NCBI GenBank assembly: GCA_000027065.2
Contig: FN543093.2
Location: 3,228,074-3,292,073, forward strand
Origin: Cronobacter turicensis z3032
GTDB lineage: Bacteria > Pseudomonadota > Gammaproteobacteria > Enterobacterales > Enterobacteriaceae
Reading direction: 5' to 3'
DNA length: 64,000 bases
Position 1 is the first letter of the stretch. Every line of letters starts with the position of its first letter. The notes below the pieces were generated by a model. That model was not told the origin of the DNA. It ran no database searches and saw only the letters and a list, made by a program, of their open reading frames with translations. A program made the position numbers and the translations under genes. Positions 29,162-37,856 of the stretch are shown in pieces.

Positions 29162-30526
29162 ATGTTGAAACCTCCCTTTATTCTTGCTATCGCCGGCGGC
29201 GGCAGCACTTATACGCCGGGTATTGTGAAAAGCCTGATGGTGCGCTTAAACGATTTCCCGCTTGCCGAAATTCGTCTCTATGACATCGACAGCGCGCGTC
29301 AGGAGACGATCGCGCCGGTGGTGGAGAAAGTGATCCGCGACCACAGCCAGACCATCAAGTTTACCACCACCGGCGACCCGGAAGTGGCGTTCAGCGGCGC
29401 GCATGTTGTGTTCGCCCAGATGCGCGTCGGCCAGTACAAAATGCGTGAGCAGGATGAAAAAATTCCGCTGCGCCACGGCGTGGTGGGCCAGGAAACTTGC
29501 GGCCCTGGCGGTCTCGCCTATGGCCTGCGCACTATTCTGCCGATGGTGGAGCTTATCGACATGGTGGAGCGGTACGCCGACAGCAAGGCCTGGATTGTGA
29601 ACTACTCCAACCCGGCGGCGATTGTGGCGGAAGGCGTGCGTCGCCTGCGCCCGACCGCCCGCGTGCTGAATATCTGCGACATGCCAGTGGCGGCGATGCG
29701 CAATATGGGCGCTATCCTCGGCGTCGACCGCCACAAGCTTGAAGTGGATTATTTCGGCCTGAACCACTTCGGCTGGTTTACCCGCGTGCTGGTGGATGGC
29801 GAAGATCAACTGCCCGCGCTGCGTCGCCATATCGCGAAATTCGGCCTGCTGACCGAAGACGCGGCGCAGACCGATCCGCAGCACTCCGATCCGTCATGGG
29901 TGAAAACCTGGCGCAACATTAAACCGATTATGGATAACTTCCCGGATTATCTGCCGAACCCGTACTTACAGTATTACCTGATGCCAAACGAGATAGTGGA
30001 ACACCAGAACCCGGATTACACCCGCGCCAATGAAGTAATGGACGGGCGTGAGAAAAAACTGTTCGCGGCGGCGGAAGAGTACAAGCGTACCGGCATTCTG
30101 CCGGATGCGTTCCACGTAGGCGTTCATGGCGCGTTTATTGTTGATGTCGCCTGCTCGCTGGCGTTTGATTTACGCCAGCGGCATCTGGTGATTGTCGAAA
30201 ACAAAGGCGCTATCGCCAACCTGCCTTACGACGCGATGGTAGAAGTGCCGGCGTATATCACCGCCGCCGGGCCGGAGCCGGTGCGCATGGGCGCAGTGCC
30301 GCTGTTTCACCAGACGCTGCTGATGCAGCAGCTCGCCTCCGAGCAGTTACTGGTCGAGGCGACGCTTGAAGGCAGCTACGAAAAAGCGCTGCAGGCGTTT
30401 ACACTTAACCGTACTGTCCCCACGATGCAGCACGCCAAAGCGATCCTCGATGACATGATTGAGGCGAACCGCGACTACTGGCCGGCGCTGCAAAAAGCCT
30501 GGGTGAACGGCGAAGCAGCGTCATAA
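29162..30526 (+). CDS. 6-phospho-alpha-glucosidase, glycoside hydrolase family 4
   Basis: About 455 residues. The N-terminal NAD-binding fold has IAGGGSTYTPG. The metal-site motif is CDMP (Cys near 172), which I recall as the signature of the alpha-specific GH4 enzymes (GlvA, AglB), and YFGLNHFGW follows. It hydrolyses phosphorylated alpha-glucosides using NAD, Mn2+ and a redox mechanism. Two ATGs are adjacent; AGGAG at 29151-29155 is 3 bases from the first (29159) and 6 from the second, so the second was chosen. It works on the product of the permease just upstream. Confidence 0.92.
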   Translation: MLKPPFILAIAGGGSTYTPGIVKSLMVRLNDFPLAEIRLYDIDSARQETIAPVVEKVIRDHSQTIKFTTTGDPEVAFSGAHVVFAQMRVGQYKMREQDEKIPLRHGVVGQETCGPGGLAYGLRTILPMVELIDMVERYADSKAWIVNYSNPAAIVAEGVRRLRPTARVLNICDMPVAAMRNMGAILGVDRHKLEVDYFGLNHFGWFTRVLVDGEDQLPALRRHIAKFGLLTEDAAQTDPQHSDPSWVKTWRNIKPIMDNFPDYLPNPYLQYYLMPNEIVEHQNPDYTRANEVMDGREKKLFAAAEEYKRTGILPDAFHVGVHGAFIVDVACSLAFDLRQRHLVIVENKGAIANLPYDAMVEVPAYITAAGPEPVRMGAVPLFHQTLLMQQLASEQLLVEATLEGSYEKALQAFTLNRTVPTMQHAKAILDDMIEANRDYWPALQKAWVNGEAAS

Positions 30527-30618
30527 CCGGAGCCCGCTCGCGACATCAGCAATGGTGGCTTGTGGTGAGATGAAAAAGCGCTGACAATCCGTTCCTCAGC
30601 GATGACACGGAGAACGCC

Positions 30619-31467
30619 ATGTCCACATCCTATTTTGTCGCGAGCCACTGGCTTGCAGAGCATATCGACGACCCGGAAATTCAGATCCTCGACGCCCGTA
30701 TGGCCCCTGCGGGCCAGGAACACCTGCGCAATATGGCGGAAGAATATCGCGCGGGCCATCTTCCCGGCGCGCGCTTTTTCGATATCGAAGCGCTGTCCGA
30801 TCATTCAACCTCCCTGCCCCACATGATGCCGCGCCCGGAGGCGTTCGCGGTCGCGATGCGCGAGCTGGGCGTCAGCCACGATAAACACCTGATTGTTTAT
30901 GACGAAGGCAACCTCTTCTCGGCGCCGCGCGCCTGGTGGATGTTGCGCGCCTTCGGCGTACAAAACGTGTCGATTCTGGCGGGCGGCCTTGCCGAATGGC
31001 AGCGCGACGGTTTGCCGCTGGAAGAGGGCATGGTCGACGCGCCGGAAGGCGACTTTGAAGCCAAATTTGACGACGGGCTGGTCAAACGCCTGACCGATGT
31101 CTTACTGGCAAGCCACGAGAAAACCGCACAGATCGTTGACGCCCGCCCGGCGGCACGGTTTAACGCCGAAGCCGATGAGCCGCGGCCGGGCCTGCGGCGC
31201 GGCCATATTCCCGGCGCGCTGAACGTGCCGTGGACCGATCTGGTGGTCAAAGGCCAGCTCAAAACCACCGACGAGCTGCGCGAGCTATTTGCAGCCCAGG
31301 GCGTGGATTTGCATCGCCCGATTATCGCCAGCTGCGGCTCTGGCGTGACGGCGGCGGTGGTAATGCTCGCTCTCGCCACCCTTGAGGCAAATGACGTGAA
31401 GCTCTATGACGGCTCCTGGAGTGAATGGGGCGCGCGCGACGATCTGCCCATCGAACCGGCGCCATAA
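30619..31467 (+). CDS. sseA: 3-Mercaptopyruvate sulfurtransferase
   Basis: 282 residues, two rhodanese domains. The active cysteine is Cys239 in CGSGVTA, the loop specific to mercaptopyruvate rather than thiosulfate. It transfers sulfur to cyanide or thiols. ACGGAGA precedes the ATG. In E. coli it stands alone; here it is flanked by sugar genes, and its TAA overlaps the ATG of an RpiR regulator. Confidence 0.96.
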   Translation: MSTSYFVASHWLAEHIDDPEIQILDARMAPAGQEHLRNMAEEYRAGHLPGARFFDIEALSDHSTSLPHMMPRPEAFAVAMRELGVSHDKHLIVYDEGNLFSAPRAWWMLRAFGVQNVSILAGGLAEWQRDGLPLEEGMVDAPEGDFEAKFDDGLVKRLTDVLLASHEKTAQIVDARPAARFNAEADEPRPGLRRGHIPGALNVPWTDLVVKGQLKTTDELRELFAAQGVDLHRPIIASCGSGVTAAVVMLALATLEANDVKLYDGSWSEWGARDDLPIEPAP

Positions 31468-32240
31468 TGGATAACCGCCTGACGCCGCTGCTGATGCGCG
31501 GCGAGTCGCTGACCCGCGCCGAGTATCGCGTACTTTCCCACCTGACGGCGCATCCGCTGCGGGTGGGGAATATCACGGTGCGCGAACTGGCGCAGGAGAC
31601 GTTTGTCTCCACCGCCACCATCATGCGGTTGTGTCATAAGCTTGGCTTCAGCGGTTACAGCGAACTCATCTGGCACTGTAAGCAACTGCTTACTGACACG
31701 CCCCATCTCGCCATGGAACCCAACGCCGCGCCCGACGCCCTGCCCGCTCTGTTTAACCGCTTTGTCGACAATTATCAGCAGACCTTTCGCTGGGTGACGC
31801 CGGAGAAAATCACCGCTTTCAGTCAGTTGCTGCGCGAAAAGGAGCGGTTTTTTCTCTACGGAGCGGGGTTTTCGTATCTGTTTGCGGAATACCTCACTAA
31901 GAAATTACAGGTGCTCGGCAAGACGGCCTTTATCTCCGGCCCCGGCGACAGCCGTAATATTTTTCTCAGCAACGCGGCGCGCTATGAAGTGTTTATTGCG
32001 GTATCGCGCAGCGGCGAAACGGAACAGGTGCTCGACAAAGCGCGCATCGCCCGCAATGTCGGCATGGAGGTCGTGGCGTTTACCCGCGCGTCGCCAAATC
32101 CACTGGCGGAGCTGTCCGGGCTGCATTTTCCACTGTATGACGAGGCTATCCATTTCGCCGCCGAAGCGGCGGGGATCACCTCGTTTGAATCCAATCTGGT
32201 GATGCTTATCGACCTGCTGCTGTTGCAGGCACAGGCCTAA
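31467..32240 (+). CDS. RpiR-family regulator, GlvR-like
   Basis: 257 residues. An N-terminal HTH_6 domain (about 1-75, with ETFVSTATIMRLCHKLGFSGYSEL) is followed by a C-terminal SIS sugar-phosphate domain (about 105-240, with FLYGAGFSYLF and ISRSGET-like AVSRSGET). RpiR proteins of this kind (GlvR) control phospho-alpha-glucoside operons, so the likely target is the PTS/GH4 pair at 27605-30526 and the ligand a sugar phosphate. The ATG at 31467 shares a base with the sseA stop; the open frame further upstream lies within sseA and is ignored. Confidence 0.88.
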   Translation: MDNRLTPLLMRGESLTRAEYRVLSHLTAHPLRVGNITVRELAQETFVSTATIMRLCHKLGFSGYSELIWHCKQLLTDTPHLAMEPNAAPDALPALFNRFVDNYQQTFRWVTPEKITAFSQLLREKERFFLYGAGFSYLFAEYLTKKLQVLGKTAFISGPGDSRNIFLSNAARYEVFIAVSRSGETEQVLDKARIARNVGMEVVAFTRASPNPLAELSGLHFPLYDEAIHFAAEAAGITSFESNLVMLIDLLLLQAQA

Positions 32241-32242
32241 CA

Positions 32243-32262
32243 GCGCGGCCCGCAGGCCGCGC
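32243..32262. terminator. Hairpin between convergent genes
   Basis: Perfect arms GCGCGGCC/GGCCGCGC around CGCA, between the stops of the RpiR gene and the M48 gene. There is no clear T-run on either side. Confidence 0.5.
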
Positions 32263-32270
32263 CGCCTCCC

Positions 32271-34397
32271 TTACGAGAAACGCGACAGCGCGTCGCGCGC
32301 GTGGATGGCGTTAAGGTTACGCACCAGCAACTCTACCAGCATGTCGACGGAGTACGCCTTACGGCCGTCCCCTTCGCGAAGCCCGCCAATAAACACAAAC
32401 GCCAGCTTACGCTTGCCGCGTTTCACGCGGGTGTAGTTTTTCCAGCGGCCGCCAACGGCGCGCGGCGGCTCAAACCCTTCGCGATAAATCAGCGTCACGG
32501 TGGTGGTATCGTTGGCGGTTTGCACCGAAAAGTCTTCGATAGCATTCAACGGAATGCCCGCCGTGAACTGACGGCAGTGCAGCGAATCGGGCGTCATCGT
32601 CAGGAACGGGATTTCACGCTTCTGCCACTGCTGCCAGAGCACGTAACAGGTCAGTAAGCCCAGCAACCCCGTGCCAATCGCGATGGCGACGATTTTACCG
32701 TCGTCAACGCCCTGAATAGTAAACGGGTTAACAATTTTCAGCATGGCGACCGTCGCGACAAACAGCACCGCTACCAGAATCCCGCCGACGAAAAAGACTT
32801 TTTTGCCGGAGTAGAGCGTGACGGCCTCGCCGGACTGCTGCACAACCTCTTCCAGCTCGCGGCGGAACTCCTCGCGATGCTCCGCGGCTTTCCCGGCAAG
32901 TTCGCCGGTCATCGTGCCGGACAGCGCCTCAGGCTGCGCGAACCACAGACGCAGATTTTCCCACGGATCCTGCGGCACCGCGCGGGTGGCGTGGTGAATC
33001 AGCGAGTCGTCGATAGCGCAGCCGAGCGCCTCAATACGCGCGCGTGACGGCGGATGGCTGTCGGTCGGGTGCGCGGCTTTGTGCTCCAGATAACGCTGGA
33101 TATCGCCAAAACCTTCTTCGCGCAGGCGGGTCACCAGCGCAGCCACCAGATCCTCAAAGCCCGGTTTACCGTTAAAGAAATCCTCAAGCGTATTATTCAG
33201 CGGCTCGCTGACGGCGGAAATACGCAGCAGCGACGACGCCAGCGCCTGCGGTGAGCTGGCGCGCGCGCCCATCTCATCGGCGGCGTGCTCGCGGATGCGG
33301 CTCCAGTGGCTCACCGTCTCATGCAGCTGTTCGATAAAGTAGACGCCCATATAAAGCGACGGATAGAGCACCACGTGATCGATAAACGGCGCGCTCTGCT
33401 GGTTTTGCGCCATTGTGTTGATACTGTTGGTAATGCCCGCGTACAGCGGCGCGAAGCGCAGGCTGTACTGCGTATCCTGGCCTGCGAAGTGGCCGAGCTC
33501 GTGGCCGATGACCGCGCAGGTTTCGTCGTTATCCAGCAGCGCCGCCCACGTGAGCGGGAAATAGAGCGTCTGGCCGGTCAGCAGCGGGCCGTCTTCAAGC
33601 TGCACGTTGTTGGCGGTCACGTAGAAGCCTTCCAGCATCCCGACCACGATGTTATCTGGCATCATCGCCCCGGTTTTCCGGGACAGCGCTTCCACCATGC
33701 TCCAGAGCGCGGGCGCCTGTTCGCGAGTCAGATTATGGCCCACCACATGATTCGGCTCCGGCTGGAACAGCGCGAAGCAGCGACGAATGCTGCCGAGGCT
33801 TTTATAAAGCACCCAGAGAATACCGAACAGGATCACCAGCGCGAACAGCATCACTTTGAGGCCGCCGGCGTTCATTTTGTAATGCGTGGCGAACCAGAGC
33901 GTCTCATACCCGACGACCGCGAACAGCGCCAGCCCGCAGCAGACGATCTGCGCGACCATTAGCCACGGCAGCAGCTTGCGGCACTTATCAAACGCCTGCA
34001 CCAGCGCGTCCTGCGACTGCTTCGCGAGGGTCACGCTGCGCCGACACAGCGCGATCGCCCCGGCGTTCAGCACAATGCACAGCAGCGCCAGCCCAACGGC
34101 GAAGGACGCCAGCCCGCTCTGGGTGCGGGCCAGCATGATCTGGCCGGCGTATTCGTTCTGAACACTCCGTTCGCTCTCAATCACTTCTGTCGCCGGAACG
34201 CGGTAGTTTTTCCCGTCGCTGGTAAATTCAATGATCGCTTTCGGATCGTGTTGCAGCGCGTCGCTCGCCGTCTGAATCAGGCTGTTGGAGCTGTCGACGC
34301 TCTCAAGAATGTCGCTAACGCGCCAGTGCTGCCAGACGGCATAGCAGGCCACCAGCAGCGGCACCAGAAAAAGATAAGCGAGATGCTTCCTGTTCAT
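32271..34397 (-). CDS. Membrane M48 metallopeptidase, copy A
   Basis: 708 residues. An N-terminal membrane helix (about 7-24) and further spans near 95-118, 142-168 and 179-200 precede the zinc site HELGH (about 299-303), with the third ligand in REHAADE (about 370). Two more spans near 535-580 lead to a C-terminal domain of about 110 residues. The family includes HtpX and Ste24-like integral-membrane proteases; this larger architecture is not one I can name. The start is the ATG at 34397 (MNRKHLAYLFL), preceded by AAGGAAA; an earlier ATG lacks a ribosome site. Paralogue of the gene just upstream. Function unknown; membrane-protein quality control is one possibility. Confidence 0.82.
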   Translation of the reverse strand: MNRKHLAYLFLVPLLVACYAVWQHWRVSDILESVDSSNSLIQTASDALQHDPKAIIEFTSDGKNYRVPATEVIESERSVQNEYAGQIMLARTQSGLASFAVGLALLCIVLNAGAIALCRRSVTLAKQSQDALVQAFDKCRKLLPWLMVAQIVCCGLALFAVVGYETLWFATHYKMNAGGLKVMLFALVILFGILWVLYKSLGSIRRCFALFQPEPNHVVGHNLTREQAPALWSMVEALSRKTGAMMPDNIVVGMLEGFYVTANNVQLEDGPLLTGQTLYFPLTWAALLDNDETCAVIGHELGHFAGQDTQYSLRFAPLYAGITNSINTMAQNQQSAPFIDHVVLYPSLYMGVYFIEQLHETVSHWSRIREHAADEMGARASSPQALASSLLRISAVSEPLNNTLEDFFNGKPGFEDLVAALVTRLREEGFGDIQRYLEHKAAHPTDSHPPSRARIEALGCAIDDSLIHHATRAVPQDPWENLRLWFAQPEALSGTMTGELAGKAAEHREEFRRELEEVVQQSGEAVTLYSGKKVFFVGGILVAVLFVATVAMLKIVNPFTIQGVDDGKIVAIAIGTGLLGLLTCYVLWQQWQKREIPFLTMTPDSLHCRQFTAGIPLNAIEDFSVQTANDTTTVTLIYREGFEPPRAVGGRWKNYTRVKRGKRKLAFVFIGGLREGDGRKAYSVDMLVELLVRNLNAIHARDALSRFS

Positions 34398-34429
34398 CGT
34401 TACGTCGTTTCCTTGTTTATCCATAGACT

Positions 34430-34445
34430 GCGGGGCGCGCCCCGC
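34430..34445 (-). terminator. GC-rich palindrome between the two M48 genes
   Basis: GCGGGGCGCGCCCCGC is perfectly self-complementary. It lies 33 bases before the copy A start and may separate the two transcripts or just be a repeat remnant. No T-run. Confidence 0.3.
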
Positions 34446-34508
34446 GGTTAAAAGCGCCTGTCGACGGACAAGCGCCGCATCCCACAGCCCTCTGACGGGG
34501 CCGGTGGT

Positions 34509-36611
34509 TTAGTGCATCTTATGGAGCTCCGCCTGGGCGGCGGGCGCATGCAGGTATAATTCCACCAGCTCCATCAGTCCTTCCTGTGAAACCGGTTTGT
34601 TGTCGGCATCACGCAGTTTGCCGCTCACATCCAGCAGCATCTGACGCTCTTTTTTATCCACGTGGCGATATGCCCGAAAGCGCGCGCCAGCAAGCGGCGG
34701 AGGCTGGTAACCCTCTTTGTAATCAAGCCCTATCAGCATCCCGCTTTTTGAGGGCAAGAACAGATAGCCGGTCAGCGCGGAAATCGGCACCGGCTCCGTC
34801 AGCTCGCGGAAAATCAGACTTTGCGGCGTTAAGACCATCAGCGGCTGCTGGCTTATGCGCCAGTAACGCAGCACGCTCCGGATCCCAAGCCAGCAGAAAT
34901 ACGCGAATACCAGCGTGATGATAAGGCCCACCAGCTCTGGTTTACCAGGCGGGAATTGCCACTCGCGATCGGCATGAAACGCCACAATCATCGACACAAA
35001 CGTCACGATGGTCAGCACGCCGCCGCGCGAAATACGGCTACGGGAGAAGATCGCCTGTTCGCCCGAGGCCGCTTCCACCACGGTTTGCAATTCGTCGCGC
35101 CAGGCGCTGCGATGTTCAGCGACCTGCCCGGTAAGCGCTGCCGTGAGCGCGCGGGCCAGCCCGTCGACATCCGCGAACAGCGTTTGCAGATGCGCATAAC
35201 TCTCTGGGCTTACCGGCCGCGAGGCCTGAATCGCTGAAAGCTCGACCGAACAGCCGAGGGCCTCGATGCGCGAACGGCATGGCGGGTGGGAGTCGTAAGG
35301 GTGCGACGTTTCGTTTTCCAGGTGTTCGCGCGGGTCCGGCAAGGGGTGGCCGCTCAGGTGCGCCAGCAGCGACGCCACCACGTTATCGGTCTCAACACGT
35401 GCCTCGTAAACGGCCTCCAGGTACTCATTCACCGGGCCGCTCAGCGACACGATGCGCAGCAGCGCTGACGCAAGCGCCTGCGGTGAGCTGGCCTGCGCGC
35501 CCGCCTCATCGGCAGCGTGCTCACGACGCTTGCGCCACAGCATTACCATGCCGTGGAACTGTTCGAGAAAGTAATGCGCGCTGTACAACGCGGTGCGTAA
35601 TTCGAGCACGCTGAAATACGTCTTTTGACCTTCCTTCGGCTCCAGCGCGTCAAGGCTGCGGCTGAAACCATCATAGAGCGGCAGAAAGCGCTGGCTGAAT
35701 TCGGTATCTTTACCGGAGAAGTGCCCCAGTTCATGGCCGATCACCGCCGTCATCTCCTCCGGGCTCAGCAGCGCCGCCCAGGTCAGCGGAAAGTAGAGCG
35801 TCTTGCCGGTGACCTTTTCGCCATTATTCAGCAGCAACGGGTTTGCGGTGACGTAGAAGTTGTCGGTAAGCCCTACCACAATATTATCCGGGGCAACCGC
35901 CTTGCCTGCCAGCGCGTCCACCGCCTGCCAGAGCGCAGGCGCCTCGCCACGGCTGAGACGATGCCCCATCACCGGCTTCGGCACCGGGCGAAACAGCGCG
36001 AAGCATCTCACGACCGTCATCAGGATTTTCCAGAACATCCAGAGCACGACGCCCGCGACGATCAGGAGAAAGAGAACGACTTTGCCAGGCACCAGGTGGA
36101 GATTAAACGCGATCGCCGCCCAGACTATTTCATAAAACGCGATACTGAGCTGGTAAAACGGCCCCACCAATAGTTGCGCGGCCATAATAAAAGGCAGCAG
36201 CAGACGGCACAGCCAGAACGCCCTCAGTAACGCGCCCTGCGAACGCTGGCCCTGCGCCACGCAAAAGCGGCACAGCGCCACGGCACCCGCGTTAATCAGC
36301 AGACTGATAAACGTGAAGAACATACCGCTGCGCGCCAGAAACTGCTCAATATCCGCCGCGCCAATCCACTCCCGGTTTTCTGCGAGATACTGCTGCGCCC
36401 GCTCCTGCGCGTCGATGGCGGGCATTTCCGTCTCCTGCCCATCGTGACGGTAAGTCAGCGTCGCGCGCGGCGACTCGCTCGCGGCCGCGACGATTTGCGT
36501 TTCATACTGGGCGCGCTCCAGCACGTGGCTAACGCGCCAGTTCTGCCAGGCGGCATAGAAAAACAGGATCAGCGGAATTAAAAAGAGGTAAGTGACGCTC
36601 TTTTTATGCAT
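34509..36611 (-). CDS. Membrane M48 metallopeptidase, copy B
   Basis: 700 residues, colinear with copy A: N-terminal helix (about 7-22), spans near 96-118, 135-160 and 175-198, zinc site HELGH at 293-297 followed by FSGKD, third ligand in REHAADEAGAQASSPQALAS, two late spans and a C-terminal domain. Both copies share phrases such as TGKTLYFPLTWAALL and SHPPxRxRIEALGC. The ATG at 36611 (MHKKSVTYLF) follows AAGGG; 36 upstream codons in the same frame are not typical coding. The two genes look like an old tandem duplication, since sequence identity is moderate while architecture is kept. Confidence 0.82.
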   Translation of the reverse strand: MHKKSVTYLFLIPLILFFYAAWQNWRVSHVLERAQYETQIVAAASESPRATLTYRHDGQETEMPAIDAQERAQQYLAENREWIGAADIEQFLARSGMFFTFISLLINAGAVALCRFCVAQGQRSQGALLRAFWLCRLLLPFIMAAQLLVGPFYQLSIAFYEIVWAAIAFNLHLVPGKVVLFLLIVAGVVLWMFWKILMTVVRCFALFRPVPKPVMGHRLSRGEAPALWQAVDALAGKAVAPDNIVVGLTDNFYVTANPLLLNNGEKVTGKTLYFPLTWAALLSPEEMTAVIGHELGHFSGKDTEFSQRFLPLYDGFSRSLDALEPKEGQKTYFSVLELRTALYSAHYFLEQFHGMVMLWRKRREHAADEAGAQASSPQALASALLRIVSLSGPVNEYLEAVYEARVETDNVVASLLAHLSGHPLPDPREHLENETSHPYDSHPPCRSRIEALGCSVELSAIQASRPVSPESYAHLQTLFADVDGLARALTAALTGQVAEHRSAWRDELQTVVEAASGEQAIFSRSRISRGGVLTIVTFVSMIVAFHADREWQFPPGKPELVGLIITLVFAYFCWLGIRSVLRYWRISQQPLMVLTPQSLIFRELTEPVPISALTGYLFLPSKSGMLIGLDYKEGYQPPPLAGARFRAYRHVDKKERQMLLDVSGKLRDADNKPVSQEGLMELVELYLHAPAAQAELHKMH

Positions 36612-36785
36612 GGTATGGCCCTTGTGCGATGTGAAACAGGAACGGCGCCCGCCCATGGATTCAGGCAGAGAAAGCGTGGATAAACGTAACGGGGGCGCAG
36701 AAGGCCGGAAGCTTAACAAAGCGAGCCCGCAGGCGGGCCTACCAGAATTTGGCTTGCTACAGAAAACAACGTGTTAACAGGGCAG

Positions 36786-36810
36786 AAAAACGCGGCGTCG
36801 TGCGCCGCGT
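36786..36810 (-). terminator. sseB terminator
   Basis: Arms ACGCGGCG (36790-36797) and CGCCGCGT (36803-36810), then TTTTTC on the minus strand, just past the sseB stop. Confidence 0.8.
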
Positions 36811-36824
36811 GGGAAGATGCAGGG

Positions 36825-37622
36825 TTAAATAATGCGGTTTTGTTTGAAATCGCGCAGGAAGCTGCCCCAGCGGCGCTCGTAGAACGGCGTCAGGTGCGCC
36901 ATCATAAAGTGGCTGATGCCCTTCTCGCCTTCCACCACCTGGCAGATATCCACCGGCTCATCGCCCGGCAGGGTATCGGTCGCCACACTGCCAGCGGCGT
37001 TAATCACCGCGTCGATGTCGCCGTCCGCCTCGATGCCGATAAGATAGTTCGCGGGCTCGTCGGCCCCCTCTTTCAACAGGCACAGCCAGGCGCGCTTCAC
37101 GGTTTTCATCTCTTTAAACAGCACGGTCAGCGATTCGATCATCTGGGCGGGCGGTTCGGCCACCTCAGAAAGCAGCAGCGAGGCGCCGCCTTCCAGCACT
37201 TCCTGCTGGCTGAGCGCCGAGCCTTCAGGGCTTATCAGATGGCGAATCTCATTGGGCGTAAACTCTTTGCCGGTCGGCAGTTTGGCGTTGAGGAACAGCG
37301 TTTCGCCAAGGGTCATCTCAAACAGCGTGCGCACCGGCATCGCCACGAACGCCTGTTCGCCTTCCACCGCCTGCTCAAGGGCCGCAGGAGAGCTGAAGAA
37401 AGGGATGACAGAGGTGCCGTCGTCTTTTTCCCAGTGCTGTAGATCCACGGCGCTTTCAGCGACCACCGCTTCGCCATCCGCCGCCTCGCCTGGCACCCAC
37501 ACGGTGGATTCCAGCAGCGTGCGGAAAAACGCCGGACGGAACGCAGGCTCCGCGGCCGCTTTCTCCAGCAGGGTTTCGAGTTCGTTGTTTTCTGCGTTGT
37601 TTTCGTTTTTTGTTTCGGACAT
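36825..37622 (-). CDS. sseB: SseB family protein
   Basis: 265 residues, similar in length and phrasing to E. coli SseB, with a Glu-rich N-terminus (NNAENNELETLLEKAA) and a central SseB domain. The E. coli protein is named for enhanced serine sensitivity, but its biochemical role is not known. It should not be confused with the type III translocon protein of Salmonella with the same name. It precedes pepB's end, with a repeat-rich gap between. Confidence 0.93.
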   Translation of the reverse strand: MSETKNENNAENNELETLLEKAAAEPAFRPAFFRTLLESTVWVPGEAADGEAVVAESAVDLQHWEKDDGTSVIPFFSSPAALEQAVEGEQAFVAMPVRTLFEMTLGETLFLNAKLPTGKEFTPNEIRHLISPEGSALSQQEVLEGGASLLLSEVAEPPAQMIESLTVLFKEMKTVKRAWLCLLKEGADEPANYLIGIEADGDIDAVINAAGSVATDTLPGDEPVDICQVVEGEKGISHFMMAHLTPFYERRWGSFLRDFKQNRII

Positions 37623-37671
37623 AGCGTTTGTATTTTTCAGTGATGAGTAAGAGAAAAGCCTCTCACCCCGG

Positions 37672-37691
37672 CCCTCTCCTGTCGGAGAGGG
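37672..37691. repeat. Perfect inverted repeat CCCTCTCC-TGTC-GGAGAGGG
   Basis: Twenty-base hairpin preceded by CACCCCGG, a phrase common in dispersed extragenic repeats of enterobacteria. It lies between sseB and pepB (both minus strand) and may also act as a weak terminator for pepB. Confidence 0.6.
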
Positions 37692-37771
37692 GGAACCCGC
37701 GGCATCGCGTTAATGGTGATGTAAGGCGAATAAAGGCAGCGTAATCATCGCTTCACATTATTATCGCGTTA

Positions 37772-37848
37772 GTGGGTGCGCTTCGCTTACCCACCCTACA
37801 GGAATAAGGCTTTGTTTCCGGGGCGGGTAAGCAAAGCGCACCCGCCAC
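37772..37848. repeat. Dispersed intergenic repeat, copy 1 (inverted pair)
   Basis: The left arm (37772-37795, GTGGGTGCGC-TTCGCTTACC-CACC) is followed by CTACAGG and then by a right arm that is its imperfect reverse complement (GGGCGGGTAAGC-AAAGCGCACC-CGCC). The same phrase recurs at 46676-46751 and 54706-54774. It is a short non-coding family; no open frame. Confidence 0.75.
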
Positions 37849-37856
37849 GCCCGCCG

